DNA of 41,626 nt, taken from contig JBHEMK010000061.1 in assembly GCA_046262635.1 (NCBI GenBank), positions 1-41,626 of the forward strand, read 5' to 3'. The translations under genes and the position numbers were made by a program. This DNA is from JBHEMK01 sp046262635. Lineage in GTDB: Bacteria; Actinomycetota; Thermoleophilia; Gaiellales; Gaiellaceae. Positions 30,070-37,727 of this stretch are shown here, in pieces. Below the pieces are notes generated by a model. It was not told the DNA's origin. It was given only the letters and a program-made list of their open reading frames with translations, and searched no databases. The first letter of the stretch is position 1. Every line of letters starts with the position of its first letter.

Positions 30070-31641
30070 ATGGCGACGACCGGCGGCCAGGAGTCGACCG
30101 AGGCGAAGCTCCGGCAGCTGCGGGAGCTGCGCGCCGCGGCGGTTCACGCCGGTTCCGAGCAGGCCGTGCAGCAGCGGCGGCGGGAAGGACGGCTGCTCGC
30201 GAGGGAGCGCGCCGACCGGCTGTGCGACCCCGGCTCATTCGTCGAGCTCGACCGCTACGTCCGCCACCGCGCGGTCGAGTTCGGAATGGCCGAGAAGCGG
30301 CCCTACGGCGACGCCGTCATCACGGGCTACGGCGCGATCTTCGGCCGCAAAGTCTTCGTCTTTTCTCAGGACTTCACGGTCTTCGGGGGCAGCCTGTCGG
30401 AGGTCTTCGCCGAGAAGATCTGCAAAGTGATGGACCTGGCCGTCAAGTACGGCTGCCCCGTGATCGGGATCAACGATTCCGGCGGTGCTCGCATTCAGGA
30501 AGGGGTTGTGTCGCTCGCCGGCTATGCGGAGATCTTCTGGCGCAACGTCCAAGCGTCGGGCGTCGTGCCGCAGATCAGCCTCGTGATGGGCCCGTGCGCC
30601 GGTGGCGCCGTCTACTCACCTGCGATCACCGACTTTGTCTTCATGGTCGAGGGCTCCGCGTACATGTTCATCACCGGACCCGACGTGGTCAGGACGGTGA
30701 CCGGAGAGGAAGTGACCTTCGAGGAGCTCGGCGGAGCGGCCACGCACGCGGCCAAGTCGGGGGTCGCGCATTTCACCTCCAGCGATGAGGAAGCCTGCCT
30801 GGAAGACGCGCGATACCTGCTCTCGTTCCTTCCGCAGAGCAACAGGGAACGGCCGGCGTTCGCGGCGTCGACCGACCCGCGCGAACGCGAGGACGCCGAG
30901 CTGGACGCGCTCGTGCCGGACACGCCGAACAAGCCGTACGACATGCACGGCGTGATCTGCCGTGTGATCGATGACGGGGAGTTCCTCGAGGTTAGCGCGC
31001 GCTGGGCCGAGAACATCGTCTGCGGGTTCGCGCGTCTCGGTGGCCACGCGATCGGGGTGGTCGGCAACCAGCCGCGCACGCTCGCGGGGGTGCTCGACAT
31101 CGACGCCTCGACCAAGGCTGCGCGCTTTGTCCGCACCTGCGACGCCTTCAACATCCCCCTTGTCACCTTCGTCGACGTTCCCGGCTTCCTGCCCGGGACG
31201 GCGCAGGAGTGGGGCGGGATCATCCGTCACGGGGCCAAGCTGCTCTATGCCTACGCCGAGGCGACCGTCCCCAAGCTGACGGTCATCACCCGGAAGGCGT
31301 ACGGCGGCGCCTACGACGTGATGAGCTCCAAGCACATTCGCGCCGACTTCAACTTCGCGTGGCCATCCGCCGAGGTGGCGGTCATGGGGCCGGAAGGCGC
31401 CGTCAACATCATCTTCCGCAAGGAGCTTGAGGACGCGGCCGATCCGGACGCCCGCAGGGCGGAGCTGATCGCCGACTACAAGGAGCGCTTCGCGAACCCG
31501 TACACGGCAGCCGAGCGCGGCTACGTCGACGACGTGATCGAACCGCGGCGGACGCGGCCCATGCTGATCGACGCGCTCGAGACCGCCCTCACGAAGCGGG
31601 AGCCGCGCCCGCAACGCAAGCACGGCAACATCCCACTCTGA
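30070..31641 (+). CDS. accD: Acyl-CoA (propionyl/acetyl-CoA) carboxylase beta subunit
   Basis: Carboxyltransferase of a biotin-dependent acyl-CoA carboxylase, moving carboxyl from biotin to acetyl- or propionyl-CoA for fatty-acid or propionate metabolism. The 523-residue product has the two crotonase-like halves. In the N-half, GINDSGGARIQEGV gives the acyl-CoA oxyanion site, and GPCAGGAVYSPAITDF follows. In the C-half, GVVGNQPRTLAGVLDIDASTKAARFVR, VDVPGFLPGTAQEWGGIIRHGAKLLYAYAEA and ITRKAYGGAYDVMSSKH mark the biotin-side site. The partner alpha subunit is 3.8 kb downstream at 35450. AccD/PccB naming cannot be settled by sequence; propionyl-CoA carboxylase is the closer family. No ribosome site is seen, so it may be leaderless. 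Confidence 0.94.
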   Translation: MATTGGQESTEAKLRQLRELRAAAVHAGSEQAVQQRRREGRLLARERADRLCDPGSFVELDRYVRHRAVEFGMAEKRPYGDAVITGYGAIFGRKVFVFSQDFTVFGGSLSEVFAEKICKVMDLAVKYGCPVIGINDSGGARIQEGVVSLAGYAEIFWRNVQASGVVPQISLVMGPCAGGAVYSPAITDFVFMVEGSAYMFITGPDVVRTVTGEEVTFEELGGAATHAAKSGVAHFTSSDEEACLEDARYLLSFLPQSNRERPAFAASTDPREREDAELDALVPDTPNKPYDMHGVICRVIDDGEFLEVSARWAENIVCGFARLGGHAIGVVGNQPRTLAGVLDIDASTKAARFVRTCDAFNIPLVTFVDVPGFLPGTAQEWGGIIRHGAKLLYAYAEATVPKLTVITRKAYGGAYDVMSSKHIRADFNFAWPSAEVAVMGPEGAVNIIFRKELEDAADPDARRAELIADYKERFANPYTAAERGYVDDVIEPRRTRPMLIDALETALTKREPRPQRKHGNIPL

Positions 31642-31881
31642 CGGGGCATCCTCTCAGGGCACGGGCGGCGTGGCCGTCGTTCCGGCGACCCCCTCAAGCG
31701 CAAGGCGAAACGGCCAGACAGGGCCGGATGGTCGTCCCGACCTGCTGGGCGAGGGCGCGACGGAGCGAAAGCCTTGTTCGGAGCAGGAGCGTCAGGACCG
31801 ACATCAACGCTCGTGCGCCCGAGGCCACCCGTTCGTCAGCGGGGCGCCACCCGGTCCCGCTGACCCTGCTGACCGCCGGGG
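31642..31881. other. Convergent intergenic region, nothing recognised
   Basis: 240 nt between the beta-carboxylase stop and the GGDEF/HD-GYP stop. No open frame of interest and no hairpin with a T-tract. Confidence 0.4.
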
Positions 31882-33684
31882 CTAGGCAGTCGACGCGAGA
31901 ACCGCTGGCAGTACCCCAAGCAGGACGGCCAACGCAGCCACGATCTCAGGATCGAACTGCGTGCCGGAGCAGGCAGACAGCTCGACCAGTGCGTTTTGCG
32001 TCGAGAGCCGGCGCCGGTAGACGCGGTCAGATGTCATGGCGTCGAACGCGTCGGCGACGAAGATGATCCGGGCGGCGAGCGGGATCTCCTCGCCCTGGAG
32101 GCCGTTCGGGTAGCCCGTTCCGTCCCAGCGCTCGTGGTGATGGAGCACCCAGTCTGCGACCGGGTCGACCCCGAGGCTCTCGAGCATGCGGAAGCCGATT
32201 TGCGGATGCCGCTCGAGCAGGAGCCGCTCCGTCCTCGTGAGCGCGCCCGGCTTGCGCAGGATCTCCTGGGGAATCGCCAATTTGCCGAGATCGTGCAGGC
32301 TCGCTGCGAGGCGCGTGAGCTCGATCTGCTCCCGGCCGAGGTCGAGTATCTCCGCGATGCGCGCGGAGAGCTCGCTCACGCGCTTCGAGTGGCTGCCCGT
32401 GTACGCGTCCCGTGCGTCGACAGCCTTCGCGAGGCTCGCCGCCGCGCGGTGGCGAGCCTCGCGGTCGGGTCCGGCCGCGAGGCGCTTGAGCCTCGCCAGC
32501 TCGACGACCTCGGGCCGGTAGACGCGAACGCGGTTCTTGCCGTGATCCTTCGCCCAGTAGAGGGCGCTATCCGCGAGCCGGATCAGCTCGTCGCGACCGG
32601 TGCCCTGGAGCGGGAAGGTGGCGACGCCGGCGCTGATCGTGATCGGGCCGACCAGGTCGATCTCGAGCGAGCCGATCCGGTCGACCACCGACTCGGCGGC
32701 GGCGACCGAGGCGCGCCCGTCGAGACCGGGGAGGAGGAGGGCGAACTCGTCGCCGCCCAGTCGGAACGCCTCGCCGCTCTGGCGGAGGCGGCCCGCGACC
32801 TCCGAGAGGACGCGGTCGCCGGTCGGGTGGCCCGAGCAGTCGTTGATCCGCTTGAAGTCGTCGACGTCGATCAGGCAGAGGGTGACCGGGGTCTGCTCCT
32901 CGTCAGCCACGACGAGCTCGCGCTGTAGGCGCTCGTGAAAGTGCCGGTGATTGCCGAGGCCCGTTAGCGGATCGGTGAGCGCAAGGCTCATTGCCCGCAG
33001 CGCCTGATAGGTCGAGCGCTGGTACAAGACGATGGCGAGCAGCGGGCCGAGCAGGGCCGCCGAGAGGGCCGGCGAGCGTTCCCAGAGCACCACGAACATC
33101 AGTGCCGCCGAGGCCATCAGCCCGAAGGGAATCGCGGTCCCGATGATGTTGGTTCGGATGACCGACAGGACCGGGCGCCCCGCGCTGAGCGCGACGACGA
33201 CCGAGATCAGGATGAGGTTCACGGTGTAGTCGGCGCCGCCGGCGACGCCGATCTTGCCGAGCAGCTCGACTGCCCGCCCGGTGTGCAGGGGCGACACGGC
33301 GAGTCCGGCCGCGGCCGCACCGATTGCGAACACTGAGCCGTTGTACAGCACGCGCAGAAGTGGGCGGTGCTCGATCAGGTGGATCAGGGTGACGCCGCCG
33401 AAGGCAACGAGCACCGCCGCGTCCCAGCCGATCAGCGCGATTGCAGCAAGGACAAAGACGTACGTCAGCGTGACGCCGTTGACCTCCACACCGTCGAGGG
33501 GGACCGGGTACCGCTCTGCCAACACTGAGGCAGCGAGTAATGCCACGATCGCAGCGACCCTCGCCGGGCTTCGTGGATCCTGCGCGATGTGAGCGGCCGC
33601 CGCAACTGCGGCGGCCGCTCCAACGATGCAGACCGGGATGACGGCGGCGAGGAGTTGTTTGGGAGTTCCTTGACTCGCCGTCAT
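31882..33684 (-). CDS. Membrane-bound GGDEF and HD-GYP protein (c-di-GMP turnover)
   Basis: 600 residues. Residues about 10-225 hold seven or eight hydrophobic helices, a MASE-like membrane sensor. The GGDEF diguanylate cyclase domain (about 235-390) has an intact GGDEF at 310-314 (RLGGDEFALL). The HD-GYP phosphodiesterase domain (about 415-590) has H464-D465 in SLHDLGKLAIPQEIL and the GYP motif at 524-526 in HHERWDGTGYPNG. Both active sites look complete, so it can in principle make and break c-di-GMP. The ATG at 33684 has no ribosome site and lies 10 nt after the stop of a micropeptide gene, so translation may be coupled. It sits between the carboxylase beta and alpha genes on the opposite strand. 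Confidence 0.94.
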   Translation of the reverse strand: MTASQGTPKQLLAAVIPVCIVGAAAAVAAAAHIAQDPRSPARVAAIVALLAASVLAERYPVPLDGVEVNGVTLTYVFVLAAIALIGWDAAVLVAFGGVTLIHLIEHRPLLRVLYNGSVFAIGAAAAGLAVSPLHTGRAVELLGKIGVAGGADYTVNLILISVVVALSAGRPVLSVIRTNIIGTAIPFGLMASAALMFVVLWERSPALSAALLGPLLAIVLYQRSTYQALRAMSLALTDPLTGLGNHRHFHERLQRELVVADEEQTPVTLCLIDVDDFKRINDCSGHPTGDRVLSEVAGRLRQSGEAFRLGGDEFALLLPGLDGRASVAAAESVVDRIGSLEIDLVGPITISAGVATFPLQGTGRDELIRLADSALYWAKDHGKNRVRVYRPEVVELARLKRLAAGPDREARHRAAASLAKAVDARDAYTGSHSKRVSELSARIAEILDLGREQIELTRLAASLHDLGKLAIPQEILRKPGALTRTERLLLERHPQIGFRMLESLGVDPVADWVLHHHERWDGTGYPNGLQGEEIPLAARIIFVADAFDAMTSDRVYRRRLSTQNALVELSACSGTQFDPEIVAALAVLLGVLPAVLASTA

Positions 33685-33694
33685 TCGAGTGGGT

Positions 33695-33787
33695 CTACCA
33701 GCTCAGCCCGAATGGCTGGAAGTCCGAGAGCATCAGGGCGGTGAGCGCCAGGATCGCGATTGGTACGAGGCGATTGATCAGCCGCAT
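33695..33787 (-). CDS. Micropeptide 2, 30 residues, FGLSW C-terminus
   Basis: A 30-residue frame from an ATG with GGAGAAG 5 nt upstream (33793-33799 on the complement). The product has a basic start (MRLINR), a hydrophobic segment (residues 7-20, LVPIAILALTALML) and the tail SDFQPFGLSW. Its hydrophobic core and DF-x2-FGLSW tail align with micropeptide 1 just upstream. The stop lies 10 nt before the GGDEF/HD-GYP start, which lacks its own ribosome site. It is too short for gene finders. It could be a single-helix membrane peptide or a secreted signal. No family is known to me. Confidence 0.65.
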   Translation of the reverse strand: MRLINRLVPIAILALTALMLSDFQPFGLSW

Positions 33788-33820
33788 TCTTTCTTCTCCA
33801 TTCTCTTTTAGCTTCCGACC

Positions 33821-33922
33821 TTAGAAGAACCAGCTCAGCCCGAACAGCGAAAAGTCGCCGAACGAGGCTGCGAGCGCGAGTGCCAGCGCCAGAACCACAA
33901 AGAGCCGCAAATTCCACTGCAC
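33821..33922 (-). CDS. Micropeptide 1, 33 residues, FGLSWFF C-terminus
   Basis: A 33-residue frame from a GTG with AAGGGGG 8 nt upstream (33931-33937 on the complement). It has a short N-terminus (MQWNLR), a hydrophobic run (residues 7-19, LFVVLALALALAA) and the tail SFGDFSLFGLSWFF. Over the shared length it aligns with micropeptide 2, with LxLAxxL hydrophobics and DF-x2-FGLSW. The matching DNA word ACCAGCTCAGCCCGAA occurs on the plus strand at 33697-33712 and 33829-33844. The stop is 33 nt before micropeptide 2. First gene of a likely transcript leading into the c-di-GMP protein. Confidence 0.65.
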   Translation of the reverse strand: MQWNLRLFVVLALALALAASFGDFSLFGLSWFF

Positions 33923-34538
33923 CGTTCGAACCCCCTTAACCCGCTTTTAGGACCGCTGGACTTGCCGGATTCTCCTGCGCAGATCCAGGGCGTGAATCAC
34001 CCAGAGGGGGGATTGTGGCTCGTTGACGACCGCCAGAATTTCGTTCGTGTTGAATGGCGAGCATTTCGTTCGCGCTGGTGTTGTTTGAGCCGCCAGGGTT
34101 TGTTCGCGTCTGACGTCGCCTGCGGCTCCGATGCTCACTTTGTTCGAGCTGTGAGCGCGGAGGCGGTGCGATGGTGAGAACGGAGGCGGAGCTGCGGATG
34201 GAGGCGGTGCGGCGGCGGCTGGGGGCGAGTCGCCGGGCGTTCCTTAGGGCCTTGGGCGCGCCGGGTGCAGAAGTGGGTTGAGCAGCACCAGGCCGACGAG
34301 GAGGGGTGGCGGCGGCGAGATCGTCGCGACCGCGAACATCGCGATCAGCGGCAGATGACTCCCGGCCGCCGGCCCCTCTCCGCTCGCCTGCGGCTCGCTC
34401 CCAAGCAGCGGCGGACACGAACCTGAGGAACGAAAGGCTGACGGCAGCCACAACTCCCTCAACACGAACGAATGACTGGCCGATCTGAGCTACTGTGGCG
34501 TGGTCGTTTGGGAATCCGATCCCGGTCAACCACGCGGC
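33923..34538. other. Non-coding stretch with transposon debris
   Basis: About 600 nt. The 5' part must hold the promoter for the micropeptide/GGDEF transcript (minus strand), but I cannot place it. From about 34168 the plus strand carries broken transposase frames (separate entry). Two 14-bp inverted copies of TTCGTTCGTGTTGA lie at 34040-34053 and 34459-34472. Confidence 0.5.
34168..34537 (+). mobile_element. Decayed IS481-like transposase N-terminus
   Basis: Plus-strand pieces in three frames resemble the start of an IS481-type transposase. A frame from 34171 reads VRTEAELRMEAVRRRLG, the first HTH helices. After a shift near 34265, KWVEQHQADEEGWRRRDR matches the end of the HTH region (RKWVARYxxxGxxGW). 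After more stops near 34475, DWPI*ATVAWSFGNPIPVNHA resembles the WAQIGATAIAWEL...P..WTI stretch. The DDE catalytic core is absent. It separates the micropeptide/GGDEF unit from the carboxylase epsilon-like gene. The assignment rests on motif recall, not a search. Confidence 0.5.
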
Positions 34539-34667
34539 GTGAGCCGCGTGGAAATCCAGGTCACGCCCGATCCGAGCGACGAGGAGCGTGTCGCAATCCT
34601 CGCCGCGCTCGAACTCGAGGCGGCCGAGGTGCTCGAGCCTCCTGCGGAGCTCGCCGCCGAGCAGTAA
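34539..34667 (+). CDS. Small acidic protein, possible acyl-CoA carboxylase epsilon-like subunit
   Basis: 42 residues from GTG 34539 (or 39 from GTG 34548). The first part is a beta strand plus turn (VEIQVTPDPSDEERVAILAAL) and the rest an acidic helix (ELEAAEVLEPPAELAAEQ). Actinobacterial carboxylase epsilon subunits are small proteins with a short strand followed by a Pro-x-x-x-E-x-x-A-x-x-x-x-L helix, and lie between or beside the beta and alpha genes, as here (alpha 0.8 kb downstream). The characteristic VVRGNP start of that family is not present, so it may be a distant clade version or unrelated. No strong ribosome site is seen. Confidence 0.5.
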   Translation: MSRVEIQVTPDPSDEERVAILAALELEAAEVLEPPAELAAEQ

Positions 34668-34697
34668 CCGAAGGGGTCTTCCCTGCGTTGTCCCGGT

Positions 34698-34880
34698 ATG
34701 TACGACGACTGCATCCGCTGCGGAGAGGCCCCCGCGGTCGACGAGCTCGGCTACTGCGGCCACTGCCACTGGGCGGTGCGGGCCGAGGTCGAGGAGGGCC
34801 TCTACCAGATCCGCGAGTACCTCCGTGCCTGGGCCCGGTTTGATGACTGGTGCGACGGCCGGGGACTCGCGGCCGCCTAG
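34698..34880 (+). CDS. Small zinc-ribbon protein
   Basis: 60 residues from an ATG at 34698. Two CxxC knuckles, C5-x2-C8 (CIRCGE) and C20-x2-C23 (YCGHCHWAVR), would bind one zinc ion. The C-terminal half is a charged amphipathic helix (EVEEGLYQIREYLRAWARFDDWCDG). There is no ribosome site upstream, so it may be read from the epsilon-like gene 30 nt before or be leaderless. The stop abuts the pgsA stop on the other strand. No function is known to me; protein or nucleic-acid contact is the usual role of such ribbons. Confidence 0.7.
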   Translation: MYDDCIRCGEAPAVDELGYCGHCHWAVRAEVEEGLYQIREYLRAWARFDDWCDGRGLAAA

Positions 34881-34891
34881 CTCAAGCGGCC
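34871..34891. terminator. Possible bidirectional hairpin between convergent stops
   Basis: GGCCGC / GCGGCC, a 6-bp stem with a 9-nt loop, spans the stop codons of the zinc-ribbon gene and pgsA. No T-tract follows on either side, so function as a terminator is uncertain. Confidence 0.3.
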
Positions 34892-35427
34892 GGTACCCGC
34901 CCGCGCAAGAGTCGCGGCGCGCTGCGCGCGTAGTCGAGGCCTGACACCCACGTCAGGACGACAGCGACGAGCAGCGCCCACCACGCGACGCGGCCGCTCC
35001 AGGCTCCCGCCGCGGCGAAGCCGCCTAGTGCGGCGGCGATTGCCTGCGCCCACGTCTTGAGCTTGCCCAGGTCGCGCGCGTGCAGGACAATCCCGCGCTC
35101 GATCGCCGCCTGGCGAAGGCCGGTGATGAGGATCTCGCGGACGACGATCGCGGCCACCATCCACGCGGGTATGACGTCTTCGCCGATGAGCATGATCAGC
35201 ACCGCAAGCACGAGCACCTTGTCGGCCACCGGATCGAGCAGCGATCCGAGCGCGGAGGTTCGGCCGCGCCGGCGGGCGATGCGGCCGTCGAACCAGTCGG
35301 TTGTCATCCCGACGGCGAAGACGGCGGTTGCCCAGTACGCATGTCCGGAGAACGGCCAGGCGTAGAGCGCGATCACGAACGGGACAGAAAGGGCGCGCGC
35401 GACTGTGAGCTGGTCGGCCAGTCCCAT
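34882..35427 (-). CDS. pgsA: CDP-diacylglycerol--glycerol-3-phosphate 3-phosphatidyltransferase
   Basis: Integral membrane enzyme that makes phosphatidylglycerol phosphate, the committed step to phosphatidylglycerol and cardiolipin. The 181-residue product has the complete CDP-alcohol phosphotransferase motif D47-G48-x2-A51-R52-x8-G61-x3-D65-x3-D69, and five or six hydrophobic helices. The ATG at 35427 gives the family-like start MGLADQLTVARAL. An in-frame ATG at 35451 would overlap the start codon of the divergent alpha-carboxylase gene. Related CDP-alcohol transferases (PgsA2/ClsX, PIS) share the motif, so the exact alcohol acceptor is inferred. Confidence 0.88.
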   Translation of the reverse strand: MGLADQLTVARALSVPFVIALYAWPFSGHAYWATAVFAVGMTTDWFDGRIARRRGRTSALGSLLDPVADKVLVLAVLIMLIGEDVIPAWMVAAIVVREILITGLRQAAIERGIVLHARDLGKLKTWAQAIAAALGGFAAAGAWSGRVAWWALLVAVVLTWVSGLDYARSAPRLLRGRVPAA

Positions 35428-35449
35428 GGCTTCGACAGAATACGCGGCC

Positions 35450-37207
35450 ATGTTCGAGAAAGTGCTCGTGGCGAACCGGGGCGAGATCGCGATCCGCGTC
35501 TTCCGGACGCTGCGCGACCTGGGGATCGGCGGGGTCGCGGTCTACTCCGAGGCCGACCGCGGAGCGCTCCACGTCGCGTATGCAGATGAGGCGTTCCTCG
35601 TCGTCGCACCGGCCGCGGCGGACAGCTACCTGCAGGCCGACCGGCTGATCGCGACCGCCCAGCGTGCCGGGGCGCAGGCCGTCCATCCCGGCTACGGGTT
35701 TCTCGCCGAGAACGCCGGATTCGCACGGGCCGTCGAGGCGGCGGGACTGATCTGGATTGGCCCGCCGCCCGATGCGATCGAGCTGATGGGGTCCAAGACG
35801 CGCGCGCGCAGGGCGATGCAGGCGGCCGGTGTCCCCATCGTCCCGGGCACGAGTGACCCGGTCGGCTCGCCAGAGGAGGTGGTTAGGCTCGGCGAGCAGA
35901 TCGGCTATCCGCTGCTGATCAAGGCGTCCGCCGGAGGCGGGGGCAGGGGCATGGAGCTCGTCGAGGGCCCCGGGCAGGCTGAGCGCGCGTTCGCGTCGGC
36001 ACAGCGCCAAGGCCAGTCCTACTTCGCGAACTCGGACGTCTACGTCGAGCGCTTCCTCGTCGACCCGCGTCACGTCGAGGTGCAAGTGCTCGCCGATGCC
36101 TACGGCAATGTCGTCCACCTCGGCGAGCGTGACTGCACGATTCAGAGGCGCCACCAGAAGCTGATCGAGGAGACTCCCTCGCCGGCCGTTGGCGAGGCGC
36201 TGCGGACGCGGATCGGCCGGATCGGCGTCGAAGCGGCCCGGGCGGCAGGCTACCGCTCGGCCGGCACGATCGAGGGACTGCTGACGAGCGAGGGCGAGTA
36301 CTTCTTCATGGAGATGAACACGCGGATCCAGGTCGAGCACACCGTCACCGAGGAGGTTACGGGGGTCGATCTCGTTCGCGAGCAGCTCCTGATCGCGGCC
36401 GGCCAGCCGCTCTCGTTCGGCCAGGACGACGTGCGTATCCGCGGCCATGCGATCGAGTGCCGGATCAACGCCGAGGACGTGGCGCGCGGTTTCCTGCCGA
36501 CTCCGGGCGTGATCACGCGTTACAGCGAGCCGTCGGGCCCCGGGGTCCGTGTCGACTCCGGTGTCGGCGCAGGCAGCGAGATCTCCGGCAGCTACGACCC
36601 GATGATCGCGAAGCTGATCGTCCACGGAGCCGATCGCGAGCACGCGCGGCGGCGGATGCTGCGCGCCCTTGACGAGTATGTGATCGAAGGGCCGAAGACG
36701 CTCGTGGGGTTCCACAAGGCCCTCCTGTCCCACCCATGCTTCGCGGCGGGGGAGACGTGTCACGGCGTCGTCGAGTCCGAGCAGCTGGCCGCTCGGGCGC
36801 TCGAGCTTGACGACGCCTCACGGCTGCGCTCAAGGGACCGGGTCCCCCTTGGCGGCGGGCGGATCAGAGAGGTCGAAGTCGACGGGCGCCGCTTCGCCGT
36901 TCGGTTGCTCGAGCCGGAAGCGCCCTGGGCCGCACTCGCGCGCCGCCGCCGTGAACGGGCGCGTTCGGGGCGTCGGATGGGGGAGGGACGCGATGCGGTT
37001 GTCAGCCCGATGCAGGGAACGGTGCTGGCCGTCGAGGTCGCGGAAGGGCACGAGGTTGAAGCGGGCCAGGTGCTCTGCATCGTCGAGGCGATGAAGATGG
37101 AAAACGAGGTGCACGCGGATCGCGCCGGCCGGGTGACCGAGCTGTCAGTCGCTCCCGGTCAGGCCGTTTCGACCGGTCAGGTGATCTGCTTTCTCGTTTC
37201 CGAATGA
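35450..37207 (+). CDS. accA: Acyl-CoA carboxylase alpha subunit (biotin carboxylase + BCCP)
   Basis: 585-residue fusion of biotin carboxylase and biotin-carboxyl-carrier domains, as in actinobacterial AccA3/PccA. The BC N-domain begins MFEKVLVANRGEIAIRVFR, the ATP-grasp loop is KASAGGGGRGM near 160, and ERDCTIQRRHQKLIEE, FFMEMNTRIQVEHTVTEEVTG and GHAIECRINAEDV follow. The C-terminal BCCP domain (about 510-585) carries the biotinylated Lys K549 in EAMKMEN. It partners the beta subunit at 30070. The ATG at 35450 lies 22 nt from the divergent pgsA start, so the two promoters must overlap the coding ends or each other; in-frame ATG 35426 is an alternative. The usual actinobacterial symbol is accA. 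Confidence 0.95.
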   Translation: MFEKVLVANRGEIAIRVFRTLRDLGIGGVAVYSEADRGALHVAYADEAFLVVAPAAADSYLQADRLIATAQRAGAQAVHPGYGFLAENAGFARAVEAAGLIWIGPPPDAIELMGSKTRARRAMQAAGVPIVPGTSDPVGSPEEVVRLGEQIGYPLLIKASAGGGGRGMELVEGPGQAERAFASAQRQGQSYFANSDVYVERFLVDPRHVEVQVLADAYGNVVHLGERDCTIQRRHQKLIEETPSPAVGEALRTRIGRIGVEAARAAGYRSAGTIEGLLTSEGEYFFMEMNTRIQVEHTVTEEVTGVDLVREQLLIAAGQPLSFGQDDVRIRGHAIECRINAEDVARGFLPTPGVITRYSEPSGPGVRVDSGVGAGSEISGSYDPMIAKLIVHGADREHARRRMLRALDEYVIEGPKTLVGFHKALLSHPCFAAGETCHGVVESEQLAARALELDDASRLRSRDRVPLGGGRIREVEVDGRRFAVRLLEPEAPWAALARRRRERARSGRRMGEGRDAVVSPMQGTVLAVEVAEGHEVEAGQVLCIVEAMKMENEVHADRAGRVTELSVAPGQAVSTGQVICFLVSE

Positions 37208-37237
37208 GGAGAGGATCGTGTCGCCGCCGCCTTCGTG

Positions 37238-37495
37238 GATGGTCGCTTGGTCAGCACAGCCGCCCCCCGGCGTCGCGAGCCGGAGGCGCAGGTCGTCGTC
37301 AAGGCGGTTGAGGACGATCAAATTCGTGCCTGCCGGATCCCCGCAGGCGCCATGTCGCCTCGAGCCCGTCAGCCCCGGCATCTAGGCATTTCAGCACGAC
37401 GTCCGCTCGGGCCGACCCGCTCGTCGCGCGAGCAGCAGCACCAGCACCTCGGCGAACAGGCTGTGGTCGTCGATCACGACGACTCGGATCGGGTC
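37238..37495 (-). pseudogene. Remnant of a NarL/FixJ-type response regulator receiver domain
   Basis: The minus strand spells parts of a receiver domain in three frames. The first (from about 37489) is IRVVVIDDHSLFAEVLVLLLARR, in pieces VVVIDDHSLF and LLLARR, the classical NarL start. About 25 residues are then missing and the frame shifts to ADVVLKCLDAGADGLEATWRL, where the acceptor Asp region is altered (usual VVLMDLxMPGxDGLEAT). The third frame gives TNLIVLNRLDDDLRLRLA, the beta-4/alpha-4 part. Nothing remains of the C-terminal LuxR HTH. It lies downstream of the alpha-carboxylase gene, between it and the MerR gene. It is clearly dead. Confidence 0.65.
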
Positions 37496-37697
37496 TGCGG
37501 AAGATGTCGCCTGGGCTTCGCGGCAGCATAGGCACCCGCGCCTGCGCTGCGCGCGGCGGACGAGAGCCGCCTGGTTCTCCCGGGGCGCTCGCCGCCCCCG
37601 GCTCCCGGCGAAGCGTTGCGCTCGTCGTCGATCGTCCTGGGCGCAGCTCTGCGCCCCGAGTTCATCCCGACCTTGCTCGGGCATCGCGACTACGACA
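37496..37697. other. Intergenic debris between the receiver remnant and the MerR operator
   Basis: About 200 nt with no recognisable gene. Together with 37208-37495 it makes a ~520-nt gap between accA and the MerR gene, filled by pseudogene remains. Confidence 0.4.
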
Positions 37698-37715
37698 CTT
37701 CAAGTACACTTGAAG
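37698..37715. promoter_or_regulatory. Perfect 18-bp dyad operator for the MerR-family regulator
   Basis: CTTCAAGT-AC-ACTTGAAG, two perfect 8-bp arms around 2 bp. It resembles the SoxR/MerR-type operator (CCTCAAGTTAACTTGAGG in enterobacterial SoxR) in half-site and spacing. It lies 12 nt before the ATG of the MerR gene, so autoregulation is very likely. Confidence 0.8.
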
Positions 37716-37727
37716 AGTGGAGGCCCG

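Noticed and set aside
34877..36763. A 628-codon minus-strand frame antisense to the alpha-carboxylase
   Set aside because: It overlaps two genes with clear motifs (accA, pgsA), and its own translation has none.
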